The notes beneath the pieces are model-generated. The model was not told the origin of the DNA. It did not search any database and saw only the letters and a program-made list of their open reading frames with translations. This document shows, one piece after another, positions 7,784 to 16,093 of a stretch of 37,980 nucleotides of DNA. Source of the DNA: JAYEJW01 sp034716535 (GTDB taxonomy: Bacteria > Pseudomonadota > Gammaproteobacteria > Chromatiales > Chromatiaceae). Where the stretch lies: the NCBI GenBank assembly GCA_034716535.1, contig JAYEJW010000201.1:1-37980 (forward strand). The letters are read 5' to 3'. Positions within the stretch are counted from its first letter, which is position 1. Each line of letters starts with the position of its first letter. The position numbers and the translations under genes were made by a program.

Positions 7784-8419
7784 CTACTCCTTGCTGGAGG
7801 CCCGACCCTGGAGTCGCCGCCGCGCGCGAACGCCCGGCTTGCCGTAGGCCACTCCCCACCCCCGCTTCAGGGCCGATGAGCCGCGATTCATGGACCTCTC
7901 ACGGAAGATGGTGGACACAATGTCGCCGTCGCCTGCCAAGAGGGCCTTGGTGGAGCACATCTCCGCGCAGATCGGCAGCTTGCCCTCGGCGAGGCGGTTG
8001 CTCCCATACTCGCGGCGCTCCTCCGCCGAGTTGTCAGGCAGCGGCCCGCCGGCGCAGAAGGTGCACTTGTCCATTTTGCCTCGCGAGGCAAAGGCACCCG
8101 ATTGGGGGAACTGTGGGGCGCCGAAGGGACAGGCGTAGAAGCAGTACCCGCAACCGATGCAGATGTCCTTGTCGTGCAGCACCACGCCGTCGTCCGTCGT
8201 GTAGAAACAGTCGACCGGACAGACAGCGGCACAAGGGGCGTCCGAGCAGTGCATGCAGGCCACGGACAGGGACCGCTCTCCCGGATCGCCGTCGTTGATG
8301 GTCACCACCCGGCGGCGATTCACCCCCCAAGGGATGTCGTTCTCGGCCTTGCAGGCGGTCACGCAGGAGTTGCATTCGATACAGCGTTCCGCATCACAGA
8401 GAAATTTCATTCTGGCCAT
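7784..8419 (-). CDS. fdhB: Formate dehydrogenase beta subunit, four-cluster ferredoxin
   Basis: Electron-transfer subunit with four [4Fe-4S] cysteine groups in 211 residues: CIECNSCVTAC near the start, CMHCSDAPCAAVCP, CIGCGYCFYACPFGAP, and CTFC pairing with CAEMCSTKAL. It carries electrons from FdhA to the membrane gamma subunit. Unlike E. coli FdnH (294 residues) it has no C-terminal membrane helix, so it resembles the shorter Fdh3B/Wolinella type. It has no signal peptide and would be exported with Tat-tagged FdhA. The ATG at 8419 has GGGAG seven to eight bases upstream. The gene follows fdhA after 17 bp. Confidence 0.95.
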   Translation of the reverse strand: MARMKFLCDAERCIECNSCVTACKAENDIPWGVNRRRVVTINDGDPGERSLSVACMHCSDAPCAAVCPVDCFYTTDDGVVLHDKDICIGCGYCFYACPFGAPQFPQSGAFASRGKMDKCTFCAGGPLPDNSAEERREYGSNRLAEGKLPICAEMCSTKALLAGDGDIVSTIFRERSMNRGSSALKRGWGVAYGKPGVRARRRLQGRASSKE

Positions 8420-8436
8420 GATGTCTCTCCCTTATC

Positions 8437-11328
8437 TCAGGCTGGGCTGATCCGACACAGGGAGGCCTTGGTCTCCTGCATCTGGGTCACCGAATCGTAG
8501 CCGTAGGTGAAGGCGGTATTACAGGCTTCACCCACCACGTAGGGGTCGCATCCCTTCGGATACCTGTCCCGCAAGTCCTTGCCCTGGAACCAGCCGCCGA
8601 AGTGGAAGGGCATCCAGACGACGCCTCTGGCCACACCGTGATTCGTCACCTTCGCCATGACCTTGATCCGCCCGCCCTCCGGGCTCTCCAGCCACATCAT
8701 CTCCCCATCCTTGATTCCGGCGTCGTTGGCGTCGGCGACATTGATCTCGGCGAACATGTCTTGTTGCAGCTCCGCGAGCCAGGCGTTGGATCGTGTCTCG
8801 GCGCCGCCACCCTCGTACTCGACCAGGCGCCCGCTGGTCATGATCAGCGGAAAGTCCTTGGAATAGTCCTTGGCCTGGATGGACGCATAACGGGTGGGCA
8901 GCCGGTAGAAGGACTTGCGGTCCTCGTAGGTGGGGTACTTCTCCACCAGGTCACGCCGGCTGGTGTAGAGCGGCTCGCGGTGCACCGGTACCGGATCCGG
9001 GAAGGTCCACACGATGCTGCGGGCCTTGGCGTTGCCGAAGGGTGCGCAACCGTGTTTGATGGCGACGCGCTGGATGCCCCCCGAAAGGTCGGTCTTCCAG
9101 TTCTTTCCCTCCGCCGGCTCTTTCTCCGCGTCGGTGAGGTCGTCCCACCAGCCGAGCTCCTTGAGCAGATCCGCGGTGAACTCCGGATAGCCGCTGCGGA
9201 TCTCGGAGCCCACAGGCCAGGAGTCCTCCGCCAGCAGGCTCACACCGTCGCGCGCTGTGCCGAAGCGGGCGCGGAAGCAGAGCCCCCCTTCGGCCACCGG
9301 CTTGCTGGTGTCGTAGAGGTTGGGCGTTCCGGGATGGCCCATCTCCGCGGTGCCCCAGCAGGGCCAAGGCAATCCGAAGTACTCCCCGTCGCAGGGCCCG
9401 CCGTTCGCCTGCAGGGTCGTGAAGTCGAAGGTGTGCCAGTTTTGCTGCTGCTTCTTCAGCCGCTCGGGAGTCTGTCCCGTATAACCGATGGTCCACATCC
9501 CCTTGTTGAATTCGCGGGTAATGTCCTCGATCAGGGGTTCGTCGTTCTCGACCTGAATATGCTTGAACAGCTGCTCTGAGATTCCCAGCTTTGCCGCCAG
9601 CTTGTACATGATGGTGTGATCCGGCAAAGACTCGAACAGGGGATCGATGACCTTGTCGCGCCATTGCAGGGAACGGTTGGAGGCGGTCAGCGAGCCGTAG
9701 GTCTCGAATTGGGTGCTGGCCGGGATCAGGTAGACGCCGCCAGTGCGGTCGCTCATCACCGCGCTCATGGTCGGGTAGGGGTCAATGATGACCATGGTGT
9801 CCAGCTTCTCCATGGCCTCCTTCATCTCCGGGCCGCGGGTCTGGCTGTTCGGGGCATGACCCCAGAAGATCATGGCGCGCACGTTGTCCTTCTGCGCGAT
9901 GTTGGCCTTGTCCTCCAGCACACCATCGATCCAGCGCGACACCGGAATCCCCTTGGTGTTCATGGGACCGACCGGCTTACCCTTGGCCTCCTCGTAGCTG
10001 CCCTCGTCGAAGCGGCCCTTAACCCACTCGTAATCCAGATCCCACACACGGCTCCAGTGTTTCCAGGCACCCTCGGACAGCCCGTAGTAGCCGGGCAGTG
10101 AATGACTGAGGATGCAAAAATCGGTGGCGCCCTGCACATTGTCGTGGCCGCGGAAGATGTTGGTGCCGCCGCCGCTCCTGCCCATGTTGCCGAGGGCCAG
10201 CTGGAAGTTGCAGTAGGCCCGGGTGTTGTTGTTGCCGATGGTGTGCTGCGTACCGCCCATACACCAGATGAAGGTGCCCGGGCGGTTGTCCGCCATCAGC
10301 TTGGCGGCGCGATAGACCAGCTCCTGCGGCACACCGGTGACCCTCTCGACCTCGTCCGGCGTCCACTTGGCCACCTCCTTGCGGATCTCGTCCATGCCGT
10401 AAACGCGCTGGCGGATGAATTCTGTATCCTCCCAGCCGTTCTCGAAGATGTGCCAGAGCATGCCCCAGATGATGGGCACGTCCGTGCCGGGGCGGATCCG
10501 CAGGAACAGATCCGCGTGGGCCGCAGTGCGGGTGAAACGCGGATCGATGACGATCAGCGGCGCGTTGTTGCGCTCCTTGGCCTGGAAAAGATGCAGCAAC
10601 GAGACGGGATGCGCCTCCGCCGGGTTGCCGCCGATGATCAACATCGCCTTGGAGTTGTGGATATCGTTGTAGGAATTGGTCATGGCGCCGTAGCCCCAGG
10701 TGTTGGCTACGCCGGCCACGGTGGTGGAATGACAGATCCGCGCCTGGTGATCCACGTTGTTGGTGCCCCACAGGGCCGCCATCTTGCGGAACAGGTAGGC
10801 CTGCTCGTTGTTGAACTTGGCCGAGCCCAGCCAGTACACCGAATCCGGACCCGACTGCTCACGGATCTGCAGCAGCTTGTCGCCCACCTCGGCGATGGCC
10901 TGATCCCAGGAGATCCGTTTCCACTTGCCGCCCTCCAGCTTGGTCGGATACTTCAGCCGGCGCTCGCCGTGACCATGCTCGCGGATGGCAGAGCCCTTGG
11001 CACAGTGGCCGCCCTGGTTGAAGGGGTGGTCGAAGGCCGGTTCCTGGCCCGTCCAGACGCCGTTCTCCACCTCGGCAAGGATGCCGCAGCCCACGGAACA
11101 ATGGCTGCACACGGTACGCACGGCTTTCGCCTCGTTCGCGGCTCCTGCCTCGGCGGTCACCGAGGCCTTGGCCCGCTTCATCATGGACAGCGGCAGTGTA
11201 CTCGCGGCAGCGAGGCCACCCACCATCAAGCCGGACCGCCTCAGAAAAGCGCGGCGGTCCATCGTACCCTTCATCACTGGTGCGGACAGGTTCCTGTCCG
11301 ACCCATTTGCTCTCTTGACCAGTTTCAT
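8437..11328 (-). CDS. fdhA: Formate dehydrogenase catalytic subunit, Cys-type, Mo/W-bisMGD, Tat-exported
   Basis: A 963-residue DMSO-reductase-family enzyme that oxidises formate to CO2. A twin-arginine signal (DRRAFLRRSGL, RR at 25-26) directs it to the periplasm. The N-terminal [4Fe-4S] group is C74-x2-C77-x3-C81 with C109. The active-site segment NVDHQARICHSTTVAG places a cysteine (C199) where E. coli FdnG/FdhF have selenocysteine; no in-frame TGA occurs there. Later MGRSGGGTNIFRGHDNVQG and the C-terminal molydopterin-binding domain (from about 820) are intact. The start could be M23 instead of M1, since the Tat motif lies directly after it. The nearby tupABC, fdhD, mobA and mobB genes fit a bisMGD enzyme; a tungsten preference is suggested by the transporter type only. 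Confidence 0.97.
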   Translation of the reverse strand: MKLVKRANGSDRNLSAPVMKGTMDRRAFLRRSGLMVGGLAAASTLPLSMMKRAKASVTAEAGAANEAKAVRTVCSHCSVGCGILAEVENGVWTGQEPAFDHPFNQGGHCAKGSAIREHGHGERRLKYPTKLEGGKWKRISWDQAIAEVGDKLLQIREQSGPDSVYWLGSAKFNNEQAYLFRKMAALWGTNNVDHQARICHSTTVAGVANTWGYGAMTNSYNDIHNSKAMLIIGGNPAEAHPVSLLHLFQAKERNNAPLIVIDPRFTRTAAHADLFLRIRPGTDVPIIWGMLWHIFENGWEDTEFIRQRVYGMDEIRKEVAKWTPDEVERVTGVPQELVYRAAKLMADNRPGTFIWCMGGTQHTIGNNNTRAYCNFQLALGNMGRSGGGTNIFRGHDNVQGATDFCILSHSLPGYYGLSEGAWKHWSRVWDLDYEWVKGRFDEGSYEEAKGKPVGPMNTKGIPVSRWIDGVLEDKANIAQKDNVRAMIFWGHAPNSQTRGPEMKEAMEKLDTMVIIDPYPTMSAVMSDRTGGVYLIPASTQFETYGSLTASNRSLQWRDKVIDPLFESLPDHTIMYKLAAKLGISEQLFKHIQVENDEPLIEDITREFNKGMWTIGYTGQTPERLKKQQQNWHTFDFTTLQANGGPCDGEYFGLPWPCWGTAEMGHPGTPNLYDTSKPVAEGGLCFRARFGTARDGVSLLAEDSWPVGSEIRSGYPEFTADLLKELGWWDDLTDAEKEPAEGKNWKTDLSGGIQRVAIKHGCAPFGNAKARSIVWTFPDPVPVHREPLYTSRRDLVEKYPTYEDRKSFYRLPTRYASIQAKDYSKDFPLIMTSGRLVEYEGGGAETRSNAWLAELQQDMFAEINVADANDAGIKDGEMMWLESPEGGRIKVMAKVTNHGVARGVVWMPFHFGGWFQGKDLRDRYPKGCDPYVVGEACNTAFTYGYDSVTQMQETKASLCRISPA

Positions 11329-11362
11329 ATCCCGTCCTCCTCAACGCTAGTCCGGGGCCGGA

Positions 11363-11566
11363 TCAGGTCCGCAAGGTGAGGTAATACGCCTTGACATGCT
11401 CCGTCAGGCGATATCCTTTGTCCGCTTGGGTCTGGACGCCTGCATCCGCGGGCAAAGCCGCTGCCTCAGTCTGGCCCGTCGCCGCCAGCAAGGCGGCACC
11501 GCCCGCGACAGCGGCACCCTTGAAAAACTGTCGGCGTTCAGGCGAGTCGAGTCTGTCGCTGTTCAT
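11363..11566 (-). CDS. Small twin-arginine protein of formate dehydrogenase operons
   Basis: A 67-residue protein with a Tat-like leader (ERRQFFKGAAVAGGAALLAA, residues about 10-29) and a short C-terminal part KGYRLTEHVKAYYLTLRT. Such small Tat-targeted proteins directly before the fdhA gene form a known family (formate dehydrogenase region TAT target). Their exact role is not known to me. It lies between the chaperone and fdhA genes in the operon. Its conserved end (YRLTEHVKAYY) is the family hallmark. Confidence 0.88.
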   Translation of the reverse strand: MNSDRLDSPERRQFFKGAAVAGGAALLAATGQTEAAALPADAGVQTQADKGYRLTEHVKAYYLTLRT

Positions 11567-11585
11567 ACTTCACCTCCAGGTTCCG

Positions 11586-12191
11586 TCACGCGCGCATAGA
11601 GAAGTATTCCCGTTCGATCGCCATGACCCTCGAGCCAAGGCGGGCTACGGCCTGATAGAAGGCTGCCGATTCCGCCCCGTCCAGATCCTCGAAGAAGCGC
11701 CCCAGCCAGGAGCCGAGGAAGCGGTCGAAAAAAACCTTACTATCGGTAGCGTTTAGTTCATCGTCGGTGATGATGAGCGCCATCACCTCGCATAGGGACG
11801 CCGCGTGGTCCTCCGGCTCGAAGATGCCCTCCTGACGGGCAAACCCCAGGCGTGCCAGCTCCGCGCGCAGCTCCGCCAGCGGCCTCTCCATCAGGAACCC
11901 GGTCAGATACCAGGAGGCATAGGGCATCAGCTCTCCGCGGCCCAGTCCGATGAAAAGCCGGTTGTATTCGTCCTCCACCTGGGAGACCTCGCAGGCATCC
12001 GCGGCCTGCCGGAGATCCCGCCAGATCGGGGCGAGGGGACCGTCCCCATCGTCGATGCCACGCAAAGCAGCGAGCAGATCCGCACGCGGGGGGCGCGCCA
12101 GCAATGCCGCGACCAACCGGTAATTGTCTGCTCGGGCCCGCTCGTCCTCCGTCACTGCCCGCTCCTTTACGGCCGCGGCCTCGATCTGCAT
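11586..12191 (-). CDS. TorD/DmsD-family chaperone for the formate dehydrogenase
   Basis: A 201-residue all-helical cytoplasmic chaperone of the TorD family. Members bind the Tat signal of a molybdoenzyme and hold it until the cofactor is inserted. The motifs VEDEYNRLFIGLGRGELMP (about residues 71-89), PYASWYLTGFLM and GIFEPEDHAASLCEVMALI are typical. Its start codon overlaps the stop of the ferredoxin gene (TGATG), which indicates translational coupling. The client is almost surely FdhA, encoded two genes downstream. Length and motif order are complete. Confidence 0.92.
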   Translation of the reverse strand: MQIEAAAVKERAVTEDERARADNYRLVAALLARPPRADLLAALRGIDDGDGPLAPIWRDLRQAADACEVSQVEDEYNRLFIGLGRGELMPYASWYLTGFLMERPLAELRAELARLGFARQEGIFEPEDHAASLCEVMALIITDDELNATDSKVFFDRFLGSWLGRFFEDLDGAESAAFYQAVARLGSRVMAIEREYFSMRA

Positions 12192-13903
12192 CAGGGCGCC
12201 TCCTGCGAAGCAGCCGCCGATTCAGGCCGCTCCGTCTCGAACATGGCCTTGACCCTGCAGTCCTCACACATCCTCAGTCGCCTCATCTCCTCAGGACCTA
12301 CGCCTGGATGTCCCTGTAACTGGCCCAGGATGCGCTGGATAACGCTCTGCGTGGCGAATGGCTTGCCGCAGCGGATACAAAGAAACGGCTCTTCCTCTTT
12401 CAGCACCCGCACCCGACGTCGCTGGACCCCATCGAACAGGTAACGGGGGGAGGGTCCGATGGCGTTCTCCGGACAGCTGCGGGCACAGAGGCCGCATTGA
12501 ACGCAGTTGTCCTCGATGAACCTGAGCTGCGGGCTCTCATCCCCGGCCTGGAGCGCCTTTCCCGGGCATTGGGAGACGCAGGCCATGCACAGAGTGCAGC
12601 GCTCAGCGTTGAGCCACACCTCACCGAAGGGTGCGCCGTCGGGCAGTATGGCCAGCGGGCGCGGTTTGGGGGCCTCACGATGCAGATGATCGAGCGCCAG
12701 ATGGATGACAGTACGCTTCTCGTCCATGGCGGCGAAGCTAGCAGGCTCGAGCCGGATGCAGTCCTCGGTGGCCGCCAGGATGTCCACGAGCGGTTCGTCG
12801 CCGGCCTGTTCGACATAGCTCAACGCACCACCGGGATAGCCCATACCTTCGAGCAGGGTCCTCGCGTAGGAGACTTGACGACCGATCTCGGCAACGGCGG
12901 ACCGATCCACCGTTGGGGCGCCGAGCAGGACCACACGGCCGGCCCCGTATGCAAGGGCGGCGAGCCAGACGTCCATGCCCAGATTGCCGATCTCTTCAAC
13001 CTCCAGCGGGATCACGGAGTCGGGAATACGTTCTACGATCCGCTCGAGTCTGGCCCTGGCTTCCCCGCCGTCGTGAAACAGGAGGGATGGACTCTCGCCA
13101 CCGGCTTCCCGATAGACACGCATCAGAATGCGCAGCCGCTCCAGGAGGTCCTCCAGCCGCGGATAGGCATAGCGCATGGCCCCGGTTGGGCAGGCGGTGG
13201 CGCAGCTGCCCACGCCTTGGCAGAGGTAAGGATCCACTTCGACCCAGTCACCGACGGAACGGATCGCATCGGAGGGACAGCTGTCGAGGCAGCGCGTACA
13301 GCCTTGAATGCCGCTGCGGCCGTGGGCACAGATCTCAGGGTCGTAGAGGACGTACTCCGGCTTCTCGAGCTCGCCCCCCAGCTCGGGGATTGCGGCGAGC
13401 GCCTGCGCGAGGACCGCTTGGTCCCTACCCGGGGCGAAATAACCGGGAGGTTTGCGCTCGCTGGCAATGGCCGGGGGCTCGCTCAGATCGAGCACCAAGT
13501 CCACATAGGGGCGCGGACTCGCCGTCAGCTCATGGAGCCCGATGGGCCGATCGGGACCTTTCACAAGAACGCTGAACCGCCCGAGATGGCCGCTGATCGA
13601 CTCGGGGGCGCCGGCCAGGACCGTCCGGTTTCCGGCGCGCGGCACGGCATCCCTTTCATCGAGCGATGTATCGGTGACAAGGAGGATGCAGTGAATCCGG
13701 TCGGAAAGACCCTTTGCCGCGCCCAGCACCGCCGAACGCGGACCGACGATCAGAAGGTTTCCCTGGGAGCGATAAGAGATGACGCGGGTGGGATGGAGAT
13801 CGGCTAGCGTACTGGCGGCCAGGGCGGTCGCCCTCGCTTCACCGTTCTTGGATCCGCCGGGAAGGGATAAGGCCGAATCCAGACTTGGTGAGTTTACAGA
13901 CAC
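12191..13903 (-). CDS. Multi-cluster ferredoxin-like protein heading the fdh operon
   Basis: A 570-residue protein, first gene of the fdh operon. The N-terminal third has no clear motif. Near residue 200 come CTRCLDSCPSDAI and CQGVGSCATACPTGAM, and near 435-480 CTLCMACVSQCPGKAL and CVQCGLCARSCPENAI, four ferredoxin-type cluster sites. The end carries two CxxC pairs (CIRCGKPF near 510, CEDC near 545) that could bind a further cluster or zinc. Related proteins are often found beside formate dehydrogenase genes in proteobacteria, but their reaction is not established. It has no signal peptide, so is cytoplasmic; a role in electron supply or maturation is inference. An FNR-like palindrome lies about 120 bp upstream. 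Confidence 0.88.
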   Translation of the reverse strand: MSVNSPSLDSALSLPGGSKNGEARATALAASTLADLHPTRVISYRSQGNLLIVGPRSAVLGAAKGLSDRIHCILLVTDTSLDERDAVPRAGNRTVLAGAPESISGHLGRFSVLVKGPDRPIGLHELTASPRPYVDLVLDLSEPPAIASERKPPGYFAPGRDQAVLAQALAAIPELGGELEKPEYVLYDPEICAHGRSGIQGCTRCLDSCPSDAIRSVGDWVEVDPYLCQGVGSCATACPTGAMRYAYPRLEDLLERLRILMRVYREAGGESPSLLFHDGGEARARLERIVERIPDSVIPLEVEEIGNLGMDVWLAALAYGAGRVVLLGAPTVDRSAVAEIGRQVSYARTLLEGMGYPGGALSYVEQAGDEPLVDILAATEDCIRLEPASFAAMDEKRTVIHLALDHLHREAPKPRPLAILPDGAPFGEVWLNAERCTLCMACVSQCPGKALQAGDESPQLRFIEDNCVQCGLCARSCPENAIGPSPRYLFDGVQRRRVRVLKEEEPFLCIRCGKPFATQSVIQRILGQLQGHPGVGPEEMRRLRMCEDCRVKAMFETERPESAAASQEAP

Positions 13904-14023
13904 TACTTACAACTTCCTGCGCTGCTTACGGCACCTCCCCGCCTCCGCTCCCTGCTCGCCGGCGACGGCCGTCAATAAGCTCATTCGATAATACTAATTT
14001 AACCGCACTGCCTCCGGTTGGGG

Positions 14024-14039
14024 TTGACGCACGTCAACG
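14024..14039 (-). promoter_or_regulatory. FNR/Dnr-type palindrome upstream of the fdh operon
   Basis: GTTGACGCACGTCAAC is a perfect inverted repeat with 7-bp arms. Its core TTGAC-N4-GTCAA matches the TTGA-N6-TCAA form bound by FNR-family regulators. On the minus strand it is followed by AT-rich sequence with candidate -10 boxes (TAAATT near 14003-13998, TATTAT near 13994-13989). This would put the box near -41 to -50, a normal activator position. The target would be the operon starting at 13903. Confidence 0.6.
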
Positions 14040-14083
14040 ATTCCCGAACCAAGCGAGTGTCCCTTGCGGATTCTCAAGGAAAA

Positions 14084-14833
14084 TCAACCAGCTTTCCCCG
14101 CGTCACTTTCGGCCTTCTGATCGGCGGAGGACACTGAGGTCGCTTCTTCCTCGACGGACGGATCGGAGGATTCGGCGGTTTGCAGGCTCCGGTGAGACGG
14201 CTGGTCGTCCGCCTTCCCGGCGGCCGGCTCCTCCTCCATCGCCAGCATTCTGCGCATCTGGCGGGTCATCAGATCGCCAAGAGGCGCGAACCGGGTGAAA
14301 TCCTCTGCATAATCGTCCAGACCGTCGCAGACGTTGAAGCGGGGCGACGTGAACAGCTTCGGGTCCTCTTTCCAGTTGTCCAGCTTGCGCTTCTTCTTGC
14401 GCTCGGGGGTGTAGTGCTCCAGGACAAAGGTCTCCACCCAGCGGTAGATCTCCGGCGGCATCGGGACCGAGAACACGGCGTCCTCCACCTCCATGTAGGA
14501 TGAGGCCTCGTCGTAGCTCAGTGTGACCAGAACGGGGCGCGGACTCTCATCTTCTGCCGCCTGGCAGACTACGAAGACACTGGGCCGCTCCCCGGTGAGG
14601 TTCATGTAATAGCTCTCCGCCTCGTCTTTGTAGAGCCGGAGCTGGAAGCCCGGGCAAAGCACCTGTTCCCCAGCGCCATCGCTACGCAGGAGCCTGTCAT
14701 CCCCGCCCCTGTCTCCTGCCACGACACCAACGACCTCGCCGGAAGCCGAAGGCGCGGAGACGGCGAGAATGACAGAGACGGCGAATCGGTCCGGGGTTCC
14801 GGCAGGGCCAGCAGAGGCATTCGGATCAGACAT
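14084..14833 (-). CDS. DUF3305-type protein of formate dehydrogenase loci
   Basis: A 249-residue protein. The core FQLRLYKDEAESYYMNLTGERPSVFVV followed by MPPEIYRWVETFVLEHYTPE matches what I recall of DUF3305 proteins, which are encoded beside formate dehydrogenase genes. Their function is unknown. After about residue 165 comes a basic stretch (RKKKRKLDNWKEDPKLF), then NVCDGLDDYAEDFTRFAPLGDLMTRQMRRML. That second part resembles the DUF3306 neighbour usually encoded separately, so this may be a fused form (inference). The tail is acidic and low-complexity. The N-terminal 50 residues are Gly/Ala/Ser-rich and poorly conserved-looking. It lies upstream of the fdh operon in the same direction and divergent from fdhD. 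Confidence 0.75.
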   Translation of the reverse strand: MSDPNASAGPAGTPDRFAVSVILAVSAPSASGEVVGVVAGDRGGDDRLLRSDGAGEQVLCPGFQLRLYKDEAESYYMNLTGERPSVFVVCQAAEDESPRPVLVTLSYDEASSYMEVEDAVFSVPMPPEIYRWVETFVLEHYTPERKKKRKLDNWKEDPKLFTSPRFNVCDGLDDYAEDFTRFAPLGDLMTRQMRRMLAMEEEPAAGKADDQPSHRSLQTAESSDPSVEEEATSVSSADQKAESDAGKAG

Positions 14834-14990
14834 GAGGCGACATTCTCACAGTTGCAGAGGAAATCGATACTTGTCCCATGCTATGCGAGAGAGTTGGCAG
14901 GTACATTGATGCAGCGCAACGCATGCAGGCTAGTCCTCTGCGCTCCATCGACCGTCGGCGCTGAGTTTTCTGGTACATTAGGATTGTTTA

Positions 14991-16019
14991 ATGGAGGCAT
15001 CCCTGCACCACCGACACGCTGGATTCATTCGCGTTTCCGTGGAGCGACACTCAGGTCAGACAACGGAACGACGTCGGTATCTGAGTTCGATGGCCCCCGG
15101 ATCAGTGCGCGAAACCCAGCAACGACCGGCAAACAACGCCGACGAGGCACCCTTGTACCGCCCGCAGATGACGCAGGCCGGCCTTGCGCCCACCCATCCG
15201 GTGACCGCTGTGGACGAGTACGGCGCCGCACGGGAGGTGCAGATCGCTGGCGAGTCACCACTGACGCTCTATGTCGACAAACGGGAGATCGTCACCCTCA
15301 TGACCCTGGGCACCCACCCGGAGGCCCTCGCCCTGGGCTACCTGAGAACCCAGCGCTTTGTCGAGCGCATCGAGGACATACGCGCGGTACAGGTATCCTG
15401 GGAAGCGGAGGCCGTGGCGGTGACGACCTGGCACGGCGTCGAAGACTGGGACGAGAAGCTCAAGGGGCGGACCGTCACGACCGGCTGCGGCCAGGGCACC
15501 GTATTCAGCCGTGCCCTGGATGACCTTCATCGGATCCGTCTGCCGGAAGTGCGCCTCAGCCAATCCGGCCTGTACGGGCTGTTGCAGCGCATCCGCCGGC
15601 ACAACGAGATCTACAAGCGTGCCGGTGCCGTGCACGGTTGCGGCCTGTGCCGCGGCGAAGAGATCCTGATGTTCGTGGAGGACGTCGGCCGCCACAACGC
15701 AGCGGACGCCATCGCGGGCACCATGTGGCTCGAGCACATGCCGGGGGCGGACAAGATCTTCTACACGACGGGGCGCCTGACCTCTGAGATCGTCATGAAG
15801 GTGGCCCAGATGGGCATCCCCGTCCTGATCTCCCGATCCGGTGTCACCCACATGGGTCTGAAGCTCGCCCGTGAGCTCGGCGTCACTATGATCGCCCGCA
15901 CCAAAGGGAGCCACTTTCTGGTCTTCAACGGCGCCGAGCGCGTCCTGCTGGACGCAAAGCCGAAAGCATCGGCCCACAGCCCTGATTCCGCTGTCGTCCA
16001 CAGCCGACTGCCGGACTGA
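14991..16019 (+). CDS. fdhD: Formate dehydrogenase accessory sulfurtransferase FdhD
   Basis: FdhD moves sulfur from a cysteine desulfurase to the Mo/W-bisMGD cofactor, which formate dehydrogenases need for activity. Recognisable motifs are ESPLTLYVDKREIVTLMTLG, the active loop TVTTGCGQGTVFS, AGAVHGCGLCRGEEIL, EDVGRHNAADAIAG, TTGRLTSEIVMK and ISRSGVTHMGLKLA. The active loop holds only one cysteine (TTGCGQG), whereas E. coli has CGVC. The frame gives 342 residues from the ATG at 14991, longer than usual. The first 60 residues look unconserved, so ATG 15090 or 15165 may be the true start. It heads a plus-strand operon with tupA, tupB and tupC-mobA. Confidence 0.95.
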   Translation: MEASLHHRHAGFIRVSVERHSGQTTERRRYLSSMAPGSVRETQQRPANNADEAPLYRPQMTQAGLAPTHPVTAVDEYGAAREVQIAGESPLTLYVDKREIVTLMTLGTHPEALALGYLRTQRFVERIEDIRAVQVSWEAEAVAVTTWHGVEDWDEKLKGRTVTTGCGQGTVFSRALDDLHRIRLPEVRLSQSGLYGLLQRIRRHNEIYKRAGAVHGCGLCRGEEILMFVEDVGRHNAADAIAGTMWLEHMPGADKIFYTTGRLTSEIVMKVAQMGIPVLISRSGVTHMGLKLARELGVTMIARTKGSHFLVFNGAERVLLDAKPKASAHSPDSAVVHSRLPD

Positions 16020-16093
16020 TCTCCGACCTCCCTTCGAATCGACCGTACGACGCTTGCACCTCGAATGAGCAGTTGATTGAAAGGGGTTTCACA

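Noticed and set aside
10725..10740. Selenocysteine insertion at the FdhA active site
   Set aside because: The codon is a normal cysteine (C199), and no in-frame TGA is present.
10102..11379. A 425-codon plus-strand frame opposite fdhA
   Set aside because: Antisense shadow of a strongly conserved enzyme; no recognisable domains. The same holds for 8602-9579, 12497-13807, 15761-17281 and 29535-30770.
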